Source: an uncultured Lachnospiraceae bacterium (GTDB lineage Bacteria > Bacillota > Clostridia > Lachnospirales > Lachnospiraceae). Taken from it: a stretch of 64,000 nucleotides of DNA. The position numbers and the translations under genes were made by a program. The stretch spans positions 1-64,000 of the forward strand of contig CAJUBE010000025.1 in assembly GCA_910584725.1 (NCBI GenBank). The letters run 5' to 3'. Positions 43,428 through 52,433 of the stretch are shown here, one piece after another. Under the pieces are notes generated by a model. It saw nothing but the letters and a program-made list of their open reading frames with translations, made no database searches and was not told the origin of the DNA. Each line of letters opens with the position of its first letter. The first letter of the stretch is position 1.

Positions 43428-45542
43428 ATGGGCTGTAAAATGTTACGTGCGCTCGACATGGAGAAAAATTACCAAAAATACCTGAGAACGGCCATTATTG
43501 TGGGGGTTCTGTTAAAGTTACTTTTGATGGGGCTTTTTTCCTCTGATTATCAGGATCAGATGTTCATTCCTTTTGTGGATCTTTTTTTACACGGGGAGAA
43601 TCCGTATCAGGTTTACTATGACAACGGGCTGCTTCCCTCTTTTCCTTATCCTCCGGTTATGCTTTTGGTGGAGTGCATCGGCGGTGTCTTTGTTACTTTT
43701 ATCAGCGGGATGCCGGTATTTTTAAGGAATCTGGTCTTTAAGTTTCCTATTCTTTTTGCGGATCTTCTCGGTTTATATTATCTGTTCCGCATTTCCAGAG
43801 ATAAGAGAAAATACATATTAGCGCTGTACTTTTTATCGCCGATTATTTTATATGCATCTTACATGCACGGACAGCTCGACCTGATACCTACCGTGTTTTT
43901 GGTGGGAGCAGTTTATTATCTGAGCGAAATGAGCATGGCGGCGAAAAGGGAGTATGTATATGAGCGGCGGTTTATTCTTTTTTTCACGCTGGCTCTCGCT
44001 TCGAAGTTTCACATTGCGGCGGCGCTGCCTCTCTTTTTTCTCTATATCTATAAAAGAAAAGGTTGGAAAAAGGCAGTATGGATGACGGGGCTGCCGATTG
44101 TCTTGACGGTGGCGGCTGTGCTGCCATTCTGGGGAAGCGGTTTTGCCAACATGGTTTTGTTGAATAAAGAGCAGCAGGCAATTAACAGGGTGTACCTTGA
44201 TTACGGAAACGCGCACCTGCTTCTGACCGTGCTGGTTTTGCTTTTTCTTTATTTTCAGGCTTTTCGGGTGAACCAGATGAATCGTGATCTCCTGATCAGC
44301 ATGACAGGGCTTTTGTTTTCCGTGTTTCTTGTCTTTGTTCCGGCAATGCCCGCATGGTTTATCTGGATTGTGCCGTTTTTCATGTTATATCTGGCGAGGC
44401 AGAGTGAAAACCGTGGAAAGATGGTATTGGTTTACGGCGGGTTTAATGCGCTGTATCTTTTATATTATGTTTTTATCCATACGACACAGTTTGTAGATTT
44501 GTATTTTCTGGGCAGGAGTCTTTCCTTTTTAAAGTTTTCGGATGAGGGGATCAGAGACATTGTCTTTTCACTGATGGTGGGCGTCTTTCTGATTCTGGTA
44601 GTCTGCATGTATCTCTACGGTGTGGGAAGTAATTCCTATTACCGCAGAAGGAACCGCCCTTTTACGATCGGCATCGCCGGGGACAGCGGCGCGGGAAAGA
44701 CCAGACTCTTAAAAATATTGGAGGCGCTTTTGTCAAAGGAGCGGGTGCTTGCGCTGGAGGGAGACGGCGACCATAAGTGGGAGCGGGGCGATCGGAACTG
44801 GAAGGAAATGACGCATTTGAATCCTCAGGCGAACTATCTTTACAGGCAGGCGGAAGACTTAAAAGTGCTTCGCGGGAATAATTCGATTAAACGCGCAGAC
44901 TATGACCATGAAACGGGTACGTTTACAAGGAAGAAAAGACTGTCGCCAAAGCCCTATGTCGTTTTATGCGGGCTGCATTCCCTGTACCTGCCGCATATGA
45001 GGCAGGTGCTTGACATGAAGATATATTTGGACACGGACGAAGCGCTTCGATGCCACTGGAAGCTGTGCCGGGATCAGGGCGAGCGGGGGCATGACAGGAC
45101 AGCAGTGCTCGAACAGATTAAGGACAGGCGAAAGGATGCCGAGAAATATATTTATCCGCAGAAGCAGTATGCAGATCTGGTGATACGGTATTTTGATGAA
45201 ACGCTCTTAAAAAGACCTGAGAAGGCCGGAAAAATAAAGGATATTACGCTTGGCGTGGAATTTGTGCTGGATGCGGGGATTAACGTGGAGCCGCTGCTTA
45301 CACTTTTGCGTGACAGGGGTGTTCCGGGCGAATTGTCCTATGATGATCTTTTGCATCAAAAGGTTTCCTTTCACGGGGAGGACCTGCGTGCAGGCAGGGG
45401 CGTTTGGGCAAAAACGGCGGTGGCGGTAATTCCACAGATTGAGGATTTAACGGGCGGCCGTATTCTCTGGGAAGAGGGCGCAGGCGGATTGGTACAGTTA
45501 ATGCTTCTTCTTGTGATCAGTGAGATTATGAAGAGGGATTAA
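43428..45542 (+). CDS. Membrane glycosyltransferase-like protein fused to a uridine-kinase-like domain
   Basis: A 704-aa fusion. Residues 15-405 form a polytopic membrane domain of about eleven helices resembling GT-C mannosyltransferases (SDYQDQMFIPFVDLFLHGEN, then LSPIILYASYMHGQLDLIPT). After a basic stretch, residues 410-600 form a P-loop kinase of the uridine kinase/phosphoribulokinase type: IGIAGDSGAGKTRLLK, LEGDGDHKWERGDRNW, YVVLCGLHSLYLP, KIYLDTDEALR. The last 100 residues are an unrecognised soluble part. Start uncertain: ATG 43428, 43440 and 43458 are all possible, none with a strong ribosome site. Confidence 0.82.
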   Translation: MGCKMLRALDMEKNYQKYLRTAIIVGVLLKLLLMGLFSSDYQDQMFIPFVDLFLHGENPYQVYYDNGLLPSFPYPPVMLLVECIGGVFVTFISGMPVFLRNLVFKFPILFADLLGLYYLFRISRDKRKYILALYFLSPIILYASYMHGQLDLIPTVFLVGAVYYLSEMSMAAKREYVYERRFILFFTLALASKFHIAAALPLFFLYIYKRKGWKKAVWMTGLPIVLTVAAVLPFWGSGFANMVLLNKEQQAINRVYLDYGNAHLLLTVLVLLFLYFQAFRVNQMNRDLLISMTGLLFSVFLVFVPAMPAWFIWIVPFFMLYLARQSENRGKMVLVYGGFNALYLLYYVFIHTTQFVDLYFLGRSLSFLKFSDEGIRDIVFSLMVGVFLILVVCMYLYGVGSNSYYRRRNRPFTIGIAGDSGAGKTRLLKILEALLSKERVLALEGDGDHKWERGDRNWKEMTHLNPQANYLYRQAEDLKVLRGNNSIKRADYDHETGTFTRKKRLSPKPYVVLCGLHSLYLPHMRQVLDMKIYLDTDEALRCHWKLCRDQGERGHDRTAVLEQIKDRRKDAEKYIYPQKQYADLVIRYFDETLLKRPEKAGKIKDITLGVEFVLDAGINVEPLLTLLRDRGVPGELSYDDLLHQKVSFHGEDLRAGRGVWAKTAVAVIPQIEDLTGGRILWEEGAGGLVQLMLLLVISEIMKRD

Positions 45543-45605
45543 AATAAAGAAATGGTAGAAGGGGTAACTATATAAGGCATGAAATAGTTACGAGAGGGAA
45601 AACGG

Positions 45606-46316
45606 ATGATAAAGGCAGTGATTTTTGATCTGGATGACACCTTGTATGATTACAAAGCGCTGGAGAGGGCGGCTTTCGAGTGTGTCGGCGAGCTTGTGCG
45701 CGAGCGGCTCGGCGTGAGCGAGGAGCAGTGTGAGGAGGCATTTATGCGGGCCAGGCTGGCTACCAAGCAGAAGCTTGGCGAGACGGCGACTTCCCACAGC
45801 AGAATGTTGTATTTTCAGAAAACGCTGGAGTATCTGGATATCAGGCCGTTGTATCTGGCTCTTGAAATGTATGAAACTTATTGGGGATTCTTTTTGGACA
45901 ATATGACCTTGTACCCCGGCGTCAGGGAGCTCTTGGAGGCGCTGCATGAAAAGTATATTCGCATAGGCGTCTGCACGGATCTGCTGGCGCATATCCAGCA
46001 CAGGAAACTGCGCAGACTTGGGATGATGGATGATGTGGACTGTCTTGTGACGAGCGAGGAGGCGGGCGTGGAGAAGCCGGCTCCGGGCATCTTTAAGCTG
46101 TGCCTTGAGAAGCTTCGGCTTCCGGCGGCGGCGGTCTGTTTTGTGGGGGATAATCTGGAACGGGATGTGAAGGGCGCGATGGCGGCGGGACTGCAGGCTG
46201 TCTGGTTTCACCCGGGGGTTTCGCAGGAAGAAACTGCGCAGGATGGCATTAAGGCTGTGTCAGACTATAAAGAATTGTATGAACTGCTGAGCAGGGATAT
46301 TGAGGGAGGTTTATAA
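45606..46316 (+). CDS. HAD-IA family hydrolase
   Basis: A 236-aa phosphatase of the haloacid dehalogenase superfamily with all four motifs: DLDDTLYDY (nucleophile Asp), VCTDLLAHI (motif II, Thr), GVEKPAPGIF (Lys) and CFVGDNLERDVKGAMAAG (acidic pair). The alpha-helical cap after motif I marks subclass I. GAGAGGGAAAAC precedes ATG 45606. It lies inside the glycan cluster, where it may dephosphorylate a sugar or nucleotide intermediate; specificity unknown. Confidence 0.92.
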   Translation: MIKAVIFDLDDTLYDYKALERAAFECVGELVRERLGVSEEQCEEAFMRARLATKQKLGETATSHSRMLYFQKTLEYLDIRPLYLALEMYETYWGFFLDNMTLYPGVRELLEALHEKYIRIGVCTDLLAHIQHRKLRRLGMMDDVDCLVTSEEAGVEKPAPGIFKLCLEKLRLPAAAVCFVGDNLERDVKGAMAAGLQAVWFHPGVSQEETAQDGIKAVSDYKELYELLSRDIEGGL

Positions 46317-46385
46317 TGCGTAAATCTGTTTGACAGGATCGGATCGCAAGCGGGAAAGCGGCAGGACGGGGAAAAGGAGAGAGGC

Positions 46386-47090
46386 GTGAAACTTTCGATA
46401 GTAGTACCGTGTTATAACGAGGAAGAGAATATACCGCTGCTTTTAGAGCGGTTTGATGAAGTGGTAAAAGAAAAAGACATTGAGGTTATCCTGGTGGATA
46501 ACGGCTCAACGGACGGCAGCGCGGATGTGCTTCGGGAGCTGCTGCCTAGCTATGCTTTTGCGAGAACAGTGACCGTTGAAGTCAATCAGGGCTACGGTTA
46601 CGGGATTCTGCAGGGATTAAAGGAATGCCGGGGGGAATATATCGGATGGACCCATGCGGACATGCAGACAGACCCTGGGGATATTGTGCGGGCTTTGGAG
46701 CTGATTGAAAAAGAAAAGGGACTTGTGTTTGTGAAAGGGAATCGAAAGGGCAGACCGTTTTTTGATGTATTCTTTACGGTTGGCATGAGCCTTTTTGAAA
46801 CCTGTTATCTGCATGAAAAACTTTATGATATCAATGCGCAGCCTAATATATTTCCCAAGATTTTTTATGACGAATGGCAGGAGCCGCCCCATGATTTTTC
46901 GCTGGATCTGTATGCGCTGTATATGGCTCGGAAAAAGGGGCTTAGGGTACTGCGGTTTCCGGTGGTTTTTCCCGAGAGAGTGCACGGCGCTTCGAAGTGG
47001 AATACGGGGCTTGCGGCCAAGTGGAGGTTTATTAAGCGAACCATTGCGTTTAGTGTGAAGTTAAAGAAGAGCGGCAGCTTGAAGAATTGA
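46386..47090 (+). CDS. Family 2 glycosyltransferase
   Basis: A 234-aa GT-A enzyme of the dolichyl-phosphate-mannose-synthase-like type. LSIVVPCYNEEENIPLLLER at the N-terminus, DNGSTDGSADVL, and YIGWTHADMQTDPGDIVRAL (a D-x-D-like metal site, here HADMQTDP) are characteristic. No C-terminal membrane helices, so cytoplasmic. GTG 46386 is the start, with AGGAGAG 5 bases upstream. It likely loads a lipid-phosphate carrier or a glycan used by the membrane glycosyltransferases on either side. Confidence 0.92.
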   Translation: MKLSIVVPCYNEEENIPLLLERFDEVVKEKDIEVILVDNGSTDGSADVLRELLPSYAFARTVTVEVNQGYGYGILQGLKECRGEYIGWTHADMQTDPGDIVRALELIEKEKGLVFVKGNRKGRPFFDVFFTVGMSLFETCYLHEKLYDINAQPNIFPKIFYDEWQEPPHDFSLDLYALYMARKKGLRVLRFPVVFPERVHGASKWNTGLAAKWRFIKRTIAFSVKLKKSGSLKN

Positions 47091-47253
47091 AAATGGGCTG
47101 CAGTTCGGATGCGCCTCAGATTATGATGGAATCGGGAAAACCGGATGGTAGATGAAGCTGGGGGAAACCGTACGAATGTAAGGTGGTAATAGATTAGGAG
47201 AAATGGGGGCGTAAAGATTGAAAAATAAGTCTGATGACCTTATCTTTCAATTG

Positions 47254-47314
47254 CGAGTTTGTGTCAGAGAAACAAACTCGGAAACGCAGAGCAAACTTTG
47301 AGATTTTGCTCGCG
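47254..47314. repeat. Two hairpins upstream of the GDPD-like gene
   Basis: Hairpin 1: CGAGTTTGT (47254-47262) with ACAAACTCG (47272-47280). Hairpin 2: GAGCAAA (47289-47295) with TTTGCTC (47305-47311), extended by CGC/GCG around a bulged A. They lie 40-95 bases before ATG 47351 in a 260-bp gap that otherwise shows no gene. Confidence 0.55.
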
Positions 47315-47350
47315 ACCGTCGCAAAAAGATGCTCCCGCATGGAGGTAACG

Positions 47351-47947
47351 ATGAAGACAGAATACATAGCGCACAGAATTAATACAAAGGCGGAGCTTTT
47401 ACAGCTGCCGGAGGAGTACGGGGTTGAACTGGATCTGCGGGATGACTTGAACGGGCGGATTTATATTTGCCACAATCCTTTTGAGCCGGGAGAAGACTTT
47501 GAGGAATACTGTAAAGCATATCGCCACGGCACTATGATCTTAAATATCAAGAGCGAGCGTATCGAGCATAAAGCGCTGGAGTATATGGAAAAGTATCAAA
47601 TCAAAGATTATTTTTTTCTGGATTCTTCCTTTCCTATGATTAAACTGCTCACGGATATGGGCGTGAAGCAGGTGGCGCTTCGTTTTAGTGAGTTAGAAGG
47701 CTTAGATACAATCCGCAATATGGCGGGGCGTGCCAGGTGGGTCTGGGTGGACTGTTTTACAAAGGTGCCCATTGACAGAGAAAGCTATGAGGAATTAAAG
47801 ACCCTTGGCTATAAGCTTTGTTTCGTGTCTCCGGAACTGGAGGGGCAGGAGGAAAAAATTTCGGAATACAGGAAATATATAGAGGAACAGGGCATTGTTT
47901 TTGACGCTATATGCACAAAGAGCTATCATGTGAAGGATTGGATGTAG
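47351..47947 (+). CDS. Glycerophosphodiester phosphodiesterase-like protein
   Basis: A 198-aa TIM-barrel-like protein. YIAHRINTKAEL (His, Arg), YGVELDLRDDLNGRI (Glu-x-Asp) and YICHNPF (His) reproduce the active-site order of GDPD enzymes, and the length corresponds to the short capsule-cluster form. ATG 47351 has GGAGG 5 bases upstream. A phosphodiester linkage in the cluster's product or a phospho-polyol precursor is a possible substrate (inference). No signal peptide. Confidence 0.8.
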   Translation: MKTEYIAHRINTKAELLQLPEEYGVELDLRDDLNGRIYICHNPFEPGEDFEEYCKAYRHGTMILNIKSERIEHKALEYMEKYQIKDYFFLDSSFPMIKLLTDMGVKQVALRFSELEGLDTIRNMAGRARWVWVDCFTKVPIDRESYEELKTLGYKLCFVSPELEGQEEKISEYRKYIEEQGIVFDAICTKSYHVKDWM

Positions 47948-48036
47948 GACGAAAGAACTGTGTTTTTATAGCAGCAGATTGTAAATGGACGTAAATTACA
48001 ATGTGGCGCGGATAGCGGTATGTTTGAATTTTTGAC

Positions 48037-49803
48037 ATGGAGGAAGGGATGTTTCGATTGCAAAAGGAATGGCAGAAAAAAGCCGGTATGGCGGCGGCAG
48101 TCTTTTTTACGCTGGCGGCGGGTATGCTTTTATTCTACAGGCATTGGCAGTTTGAACTGCCGCTCTATCCGAATGTGGATGAGCAGCTTTCGCTCGGCTG
48201 CATTTATGAGCTGCTGGATCAGCACCTCTATGCGGGCGATATCTATGTGCTTGATTTTTTCCGTTATCCCCATCTGACTTTTTATTACGCGGCGGTTGGG
48301 GTGCGCGTTCTGGGGAAATTTTTGTCGGGCGTGGACACGGTGGTGCTCTTGCGCTATGTGGTCTGCGGCACGGCGCTTCTCTCGAATGTGTGTATCTATT
48401 TTTGCATTAAGATTATGACGAATAGGCGTAAATACGCATATCTGGGATTTCTGCTGTCCGTATTTTCCCTGTACGGTTATGCTTACCTGTATTATACGGG
48501 GCCTGACACGCTTTTATATGCGGTGGCCAATGTCATTTTGCTTCTGGGATGTCTGATCTGGCGGGAGAAGGACGAGGAGCGTGCCGTTTATCTCTGGTAT
48601 CCGCTGCTGGCGATAAGTATCGGGCTGGCCATGGCGGCTAAGTATCACGGCATTGTCTTTGGTGTTTTTTGGCTGGCGCTGCACATCGGCAAAAAATACT
48701 GGAAGCGTCACAGAAATAATTATCTCTTCTTTCTGGATTGTATTGTGCTGGCGCTGACTTTCGTGCTCTGTAATTATTCGCTTTTCTTTCATTTTAAGAC
48801 CTTTATCGGGGATAATTTGTATAATCTGAACCACTATGCATGGGGGCATCCCGGAATCGAGCATAACTTGCCGTTTGTAGGGTATCTTGAGGCATTCGCG
48901 CTGTCCTCTTACGGGATTTTTGGCGGTTTGCTGCTGCTCTTGGGGCTTGTTTATCCGGTGCGGAGAAAAGTGTGGGGCGAACTTGTCATTTTTTCCCTGA
49001 TGCCGCTCGTGATTCTGGCGCTTTTGTCGAAGTACAGCATTGTTCTCGGCAGAAATATGTCTCTTGTGCTGCCGTTTGCTTTCCTGTTTATGGCTTATGG
49101 GCTGGTGGAGGCGGAGACATTTCTCACAAGACTGAGAGAAAAACACTGCTCTACAGGTCAGAAGAAATCTACGGGGAAAACGGTGGGTGGTGTAGCAGAT
49201 AAAATATCGGGTCGCAGGTTTATGGAAAAGAGTACGGCATGGAATAAGGTGGTTGCAGGGCGCAAATTTTCGGGAGAAACGGCAGGCGGAAAGTCGGCAC
49301 GGGATAGCGGCGGGATAGTGGCGGTATTTGTCGTGGCGGTTCTCGTGCTCTGCAACGTAGCCACAGTTCTTAACAATTACCGCTATGATCTGACCTACGA
49401 TCATGCGGCGGCATATATTGCGGAAAACATTCCTGCAGGCGCGAAGATTTACTGCACTTCCTACATGCCGGTGATGGACGCGCAGAAGTATGAGATTGTG
49501 GAGATCGGAGAAGATATTTCTCTATTGCCGGACAGGCTTGCCGAAAATGAGTATTATGTGGATGTGGAATACGCCACCGGGTATTTTTTGCAGAAGAAGG
49601 ATTATCTGCTGTTTCGGGGAGGGGATATGTACCCGGATAAAAAGGCGGCGTATGAACAAAAGACGGGGGCGAACACGGTTTTAGAGAGGTGGCGGGGCGT
49701 CTCCTATGGCGGGGAGTGGAAATACAGAATCGGGTATTTTGATCTGTTCTCAAAGAGTCCTGCGTCGTATTTTGTGGGGCCGACGATTACCATTTATCAA
49801 TAA
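48037..49803 (+). CDS. GT39/ArnT-like polytopic glycosyltransferase
   Basis: A 588-aa membrane protein with about ten helices and a C-terminal extracytoplasmic domain. ELPLYPNVDEQLSLGCIYEL early in the first outer loop gives the acidic N-x-DE motif of GT-C enzymes that use lipid-phosphate-linked sugars. A long charged loop (residues 365-430, KKSTGKTVGGVADKISGRRF) interrupts the helices. Start unclear: ATG 48037 has no ribosome site, ATG 48049 is one base from AGGAAGG, and TTG 48058 has ideal spacing to it. Likely adds sugars outside the membrane in the same glycan pathway. Confidence 0.82.
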   Translation: MEEGMFRLQKEWQKKAGMAAAVFFTLAAGMLLFYRHWQFELPLYPNVDEQLSLGCIYELLDQHLYAGDIYVLDFFRYPHLTFYYAAVGVRVLGKFLSGVDTVVLLRYVVCGTALLSNVCIYFCIKIMTNRRKYAYLGFLLSVFSLYGYAYLYYTGPDTLLYAVANVILLLGCLIWREKDEERAVYLWYPLLAISIGLAMAAKYHGIVFGVFWLALHIGKKYWKRHRNNYLFFLDCIVLALTFVLCNYSLFFHFKTFIGDNLYNLNHYAWGHPGIEHNLPFVGYLEAFALSSYGIFGGLLLLLGLVYPVRRKVWGELVIFSLMPLVILALLSKYSIVLGRNMSLVLPFAFLFMAYGLVEAETFLTRLREKHCSTGQKKSTGKTVGGVADKISGRRFMEKSTAWNKVVAGRKFSGETAGGKSARDSGGIVAVFVVAVLVLCNVATVLNNYRYDLTYDHAAAYIAENIPAGAKIYCTSYMPVMDAQKYEIVEIGEDISLLPDRLAENEYYVDVEYATGYFLQKKDYLLFRGGDMYPDKKAAYEQKTGANTVLERWRGVSYGGEWKYRIGYFDLFSKSPASYFVGPTITIYQ

Positions 49804-49894
49804 AAATTCTGTAAAAATCAACGGAACGCATAAAAATTTCGCTTACAAAAAATCTTTTTTGATGATAGACTGTAATCGGAAGGTAGGTTTTATT

Positions 49895-50113
49895 ATGCGT
49901 TGGATACCGCTGCAGAGGACAGACAGCAGAAAGTGGAGACTCTGTGTCCTGTATGATGACTGTATGACGTATGAAGTGACAACATTAGAATCTGAGCATG
50001 TGGATAAGATTTTACTCTATACAGCATATATGAATAATGGCATAAATGGTGGCATTGAAAGGGAGCTTTTGAGGGAATTGGATGATTTAAAAAAACAGTA
50101 CGGATCAAACTAG
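49895..50113 (+). CDS. Small hypothetical protein
   Basis: A 72-aa acidic protein, not recognised: MRWIPLQRTDSRKWRLCVLY, then a DDCMTYEVTTLESEHVDKIL stretch and a charged C-terminal helix. GGAAGG lies 12 bases before ATG 49895. Its 3' end overlaps the convergent gene below by 9 bases. The Cys/aromatic-rich beginning looks like a compact beta fold, but no function can be given. Confidence 0.55.
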   Translation: MRWIPLQRTDSRKWRLCVLYDDCMTYEVTTLESEHVDKILLYTAYMNNGINGGIERELLRELDDLKKQYGSN

Positions 50114-50827
50114 AAATTCCCGCAAAAGCATTTCCAGTTCCTCGGCTTCAGAAGGAGTGAAGGCTGGGGAGCTTTTTTTGTGCGCCGTGTTTTCTTCAAA
50201 AAGCGGCTCTTTTTCAAAATCCGCATTCCCGTCGGCAGTTTTATCCGGGTTGTTTTTTTTGTTATCCCGGGCGGTATCTTCCATACCGACCATGCGCATG
50301 TCAAGGCGCGTTTGCTCCAGACGGTTTGCAAGATGGTTTTCCAGATAATCTACCAGATTGGTGCGCAGTATATTAATTTTTCCGGACAGATCGATCAGCG
50401 AAGTCGCGGCAAAATAGAGATAAAGGCCGAGAAAGCTGACCAGATAAAAAGGAGCGATCGACAGAAAGCTCTCTTCCTGAATAATGCCAATACAGGCGCC
50501 GATGCCGGCTACCAGCACTGAGAGCAGCGTAAGCTGGCCCGAAAGGTGTCGAAAAAAGGACACAGAAATTTTCCAGAGACTGATCTGGTTTAAAAACTTG
50601 TCCACAAAAACGGGAACATTGGGAATCGTCTCGTGAAGCTGTCTGCAGCTTGTAAATTTCAGCTTCAACTGCTGCAGGGATTTATTTTTGGTGGCGGACA
50701 TGTTTTCTGTTTCCCGAATCAGCCTGCGGTATATCACACCGAGCAGAATCTGGCATAAAATACTGCAAAAGAGCAATGACAGAATAACAAACATAAAAAT
50801 TTTATGGCGAAAAAAAAGTGCAAGCAT
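50105..50827 (-). CDS. Hypothetical membrane protein
   Basis: A 240-aa protein, family not recognised. One membrane helix at residues 10-32, a coiled-coil-like region (33-75), two further helices at about 92-150 (LTLLSVLVAGIGACIGIIQE, FYLVSFLGLYLYFAATSLI), a membrane-proximal helix (SGKINILRTNLVDYLENHLA) and an acidic, Lys-rich tail. GGAGG precedes ATG 50827. It stands alone on the minus strand between plus-strand genes. It may be a membrane scaffold; nothing more can be said. Confidence 0.6.
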   Translation of the reverse strand: MLALFFRHKIFMFVILSLLFCSILCQILLGVIYRRLIRETENMSATKNKSLQQLKLKFTSCRQLHETIPNVPVFVDKFLNQISLWKISVSFFRHLSGQLTLLSVLVAGIGACIGIIQEESFLSIAPFYLVSFLGLYLYFAATSLIDLSGKINILRTNLVDYLENHLANRLEQTRLDMRMVGMEDTARDNKKNNPDKTADGNADFEKEPLFEENTAHKKSSPAFTPSEAEELEMLLREFLV

Positions 50828-50927
50828 GGTTACCTCCGCTGTATAGAGTGCATACTTATATTATATTAGGTTTTTTTCGGGAAAAAAGACCTAAGGCATC
50901 GACAGATTTCGCAGAACAACCATTTTC

Positions 50928-50956
50928 TTGCACTATGGGGATTGATGATATATACT
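50928..50956 (+). promoter_or_regulatory. Promoter of the TSCPD-murG pair
   Basis: TTGCAC (50928-50933), 17-bp spacer, TATACT (50951-50956), with a leader of about 40 bases to ATG 51004. Confidence 0.75.
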
Positions 50957-51003
50957 TTATGATAGATGGCAAATAGCGCCGGAAAAGTGAGGAGGAAGCG
51001 GAT

Positions 51004-51249
51004 ATGATTTTTCAGCCGAAGGGCGTCTGTTCCAATGCGATAGACGTAGAGATGGAAGAGGGTATTATCAAATCTGTAGAATTTACAGGCGGATGCAACG
51101 GCAACACACAGGGTATTTCCCGGCTGGTTGTCGGCATGAAGGCAGAGGATGCGATCAGCAGACTAAAAGGAATCAAGTGCGGATTTAAGAGCACATCCTG
51201 TCCGGATCAATTAGCTTGTGCGCTGGAACAGATGTTAGAAAATGCATGA
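51004..51249 (+). CDS. TIGR03905-type TSCPD-domain protein
   Basis: An 81-aa protein with the TSCPD motif at STSCPDQLACALEQML, the domain also found at the C-terminus of some ribonucleotide reductases. Other cysteines (GVCSNAID, TGGCNGNTQG, GIKCGFK) suggest metal binding. Full family length. GAGGAGG precedes ATG 51004. Its stop overlaps a possible murG start (ATGA at 51246). Function unknown. Confidence 0.92.
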   Translation: MIFQPKGVCSNAIDVEMEEGIIKSVEFTGGCNGNTQGISRLVVGMKAEDAISRLKGIKCGFKSTSCPDQLACALEQMLENA

Positions 51250-51266
51250 AAGGCTTGGATGTTATT

Positions 51267-52340
51267 ATGGGCAAAAAGATTGTACTGACAGGCGGCGGTA
51301 CCGCTGGACATGTGACGCCGAATATGGCGCTGATTCCGAGGCTTCGGGACTTAGAATACGACATTGTATATATGGGTTCCTACGATGGGATTGAAAAGAA
51401 GCTGATTGAGGACTTTGATATTCCTTATTACGGCATTGCGACAGGCAAATTCAGGCGTTATTTTGATCCGAAAAATTTTTCCGACCCGTTCCGTGTCATT
51501 AAAGGAATGCGGGAAGCCAGAAAGTATCTGAAGGAGATTAAGCCTGACGTGCTCTTTTCGAAAGGCGGTTTTGTCAGCGTGCCCGTGGTGCGCGCGGCGG
51601 CGTCTCTGGGGATTCCCTGCATCATCCACGAGTCGGACATGACGCCCGGGCTGGCAAATAAGCTTTGCATTCCCGTGGCGAAAAAGGTATGCTGTAACTT
51701 CCCGGAAACTTTCAGCCAGCTTCCCGCGGCGAAGGCAGTGCTGACAGGTTCGCCGATCCGCAAGGAGCTTGCCGCAGGTAATAAGGAGACCGCATACAAA
51801 CTGTGCGGTTTTGATAACACGAAACCTGTTATCATGGTGGTGGGAGGAAGCCTCGGCTCCGCGGCGATCAATCAGGCGGTCAGGGATATTCTGCCAGAAC
51901 TTTTAAAAGATTTTCAGGTGGTGCATTTGTGCGGGAAGGAGAAGGTAGATAATCTTCTGCTCACTACACAGGGTTACAAGCAGTTTGAATATGTAAAGTC
52001 CGAGATGAAGGATATTTTCGCAATGGCGGATATCGTAATTTCCCGGGCCGGCGCCAATGCAATCAGCGAGATTCTGGCGCTGAAAAAGCCGAATATCCTT
52101 ATTCCGCTGCCCTCATCCAGCAGCAGAGGGGATCAGCTTTTGAATGCGAAATCCTATGAATCGCAGGGATTCAGCATTGTGATCGATGAGGATGATCTGA
52201 CCAACAAATTGCTTCTCGAAAAAATTCAGGAGCTGTATTTCAACAGATTCTCCTATATTGATGCCATGAAGAAGAGCAGCCAGCGCGATGCGATCGGCAC
52301 CATTATCGGTTTGATAGAGGAAATGGTGCAGGAAAAGTAG
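51267..52340 (+). CDS. murG: UDP-N-acetylglucosamine:lipid I N-acetylglucosaminyltransferase (MurG)
   Basis: Peripheral membrane GT28 enzyme that makes lipid II for peptidoglycan. 357 aa, typical length. Motifs: KIVLTGGGTAGHVTPNMALI, FSKGGFVSVPVVRAA, HESDMTPGLANK, VVGGSLGSAAINQAV and the donor site ISRAGANAISEILALKKPNI. It is outside a division/cell-wall cluster, as is common for the shorter clostridial copy, so a second murG may exist elsewhere. ATG 51267 matches the usual start; ATG 51246, overlapping the previous stop, is an alternative. Confidence 0.95.
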   Translation: MGKKIVLTGGGTAGHVTPNMALIPRLRDLEYDIVYMGSYDGIEKKLIEDFDIPYYGIATGKFRRYFDPKNFSDPFRVIKGMREARKYLKEIKPDVLFSKGGFVSVPVVRAAASLGIPCIIHESDMTPGLANKLCIPVAKKVCCNFPETFSQLPAAKAVLTGSPIRKELAAGNKETAYKLCGFDNTKPVIMVVGGSLGSAAINQAVRDILPELLKDFQVVHLCGKEKVDNLLLTTQGYKQFEYVKSEMKDIFAMADIVISRAGANAISEILALKKPNILIPLPSSSSRGDQLLNAKSYESQGFSIVIDEDDLTNKLLLEKIQELYFNRFSYIDAMKKSSQRDAIGTIIGLIEEMVQEK

Positions 52341-52433
52341 AAATACGGAATGTCATTGTGTACGGTGGTACACTTGTCATAAAAAGAGAAATAAAAAGGC
52401 GGCACGAGAAAGTGCACGAAAAAGGAGGACGAG

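Noticed and set aside
48514..49404. 296-codon minus-strand frame opposite the GT39-like gene
   Set aside because: The plus-strand protein has membrane helices and a family motif; the antisense product is His/Gln-rich without any recognisable domain.
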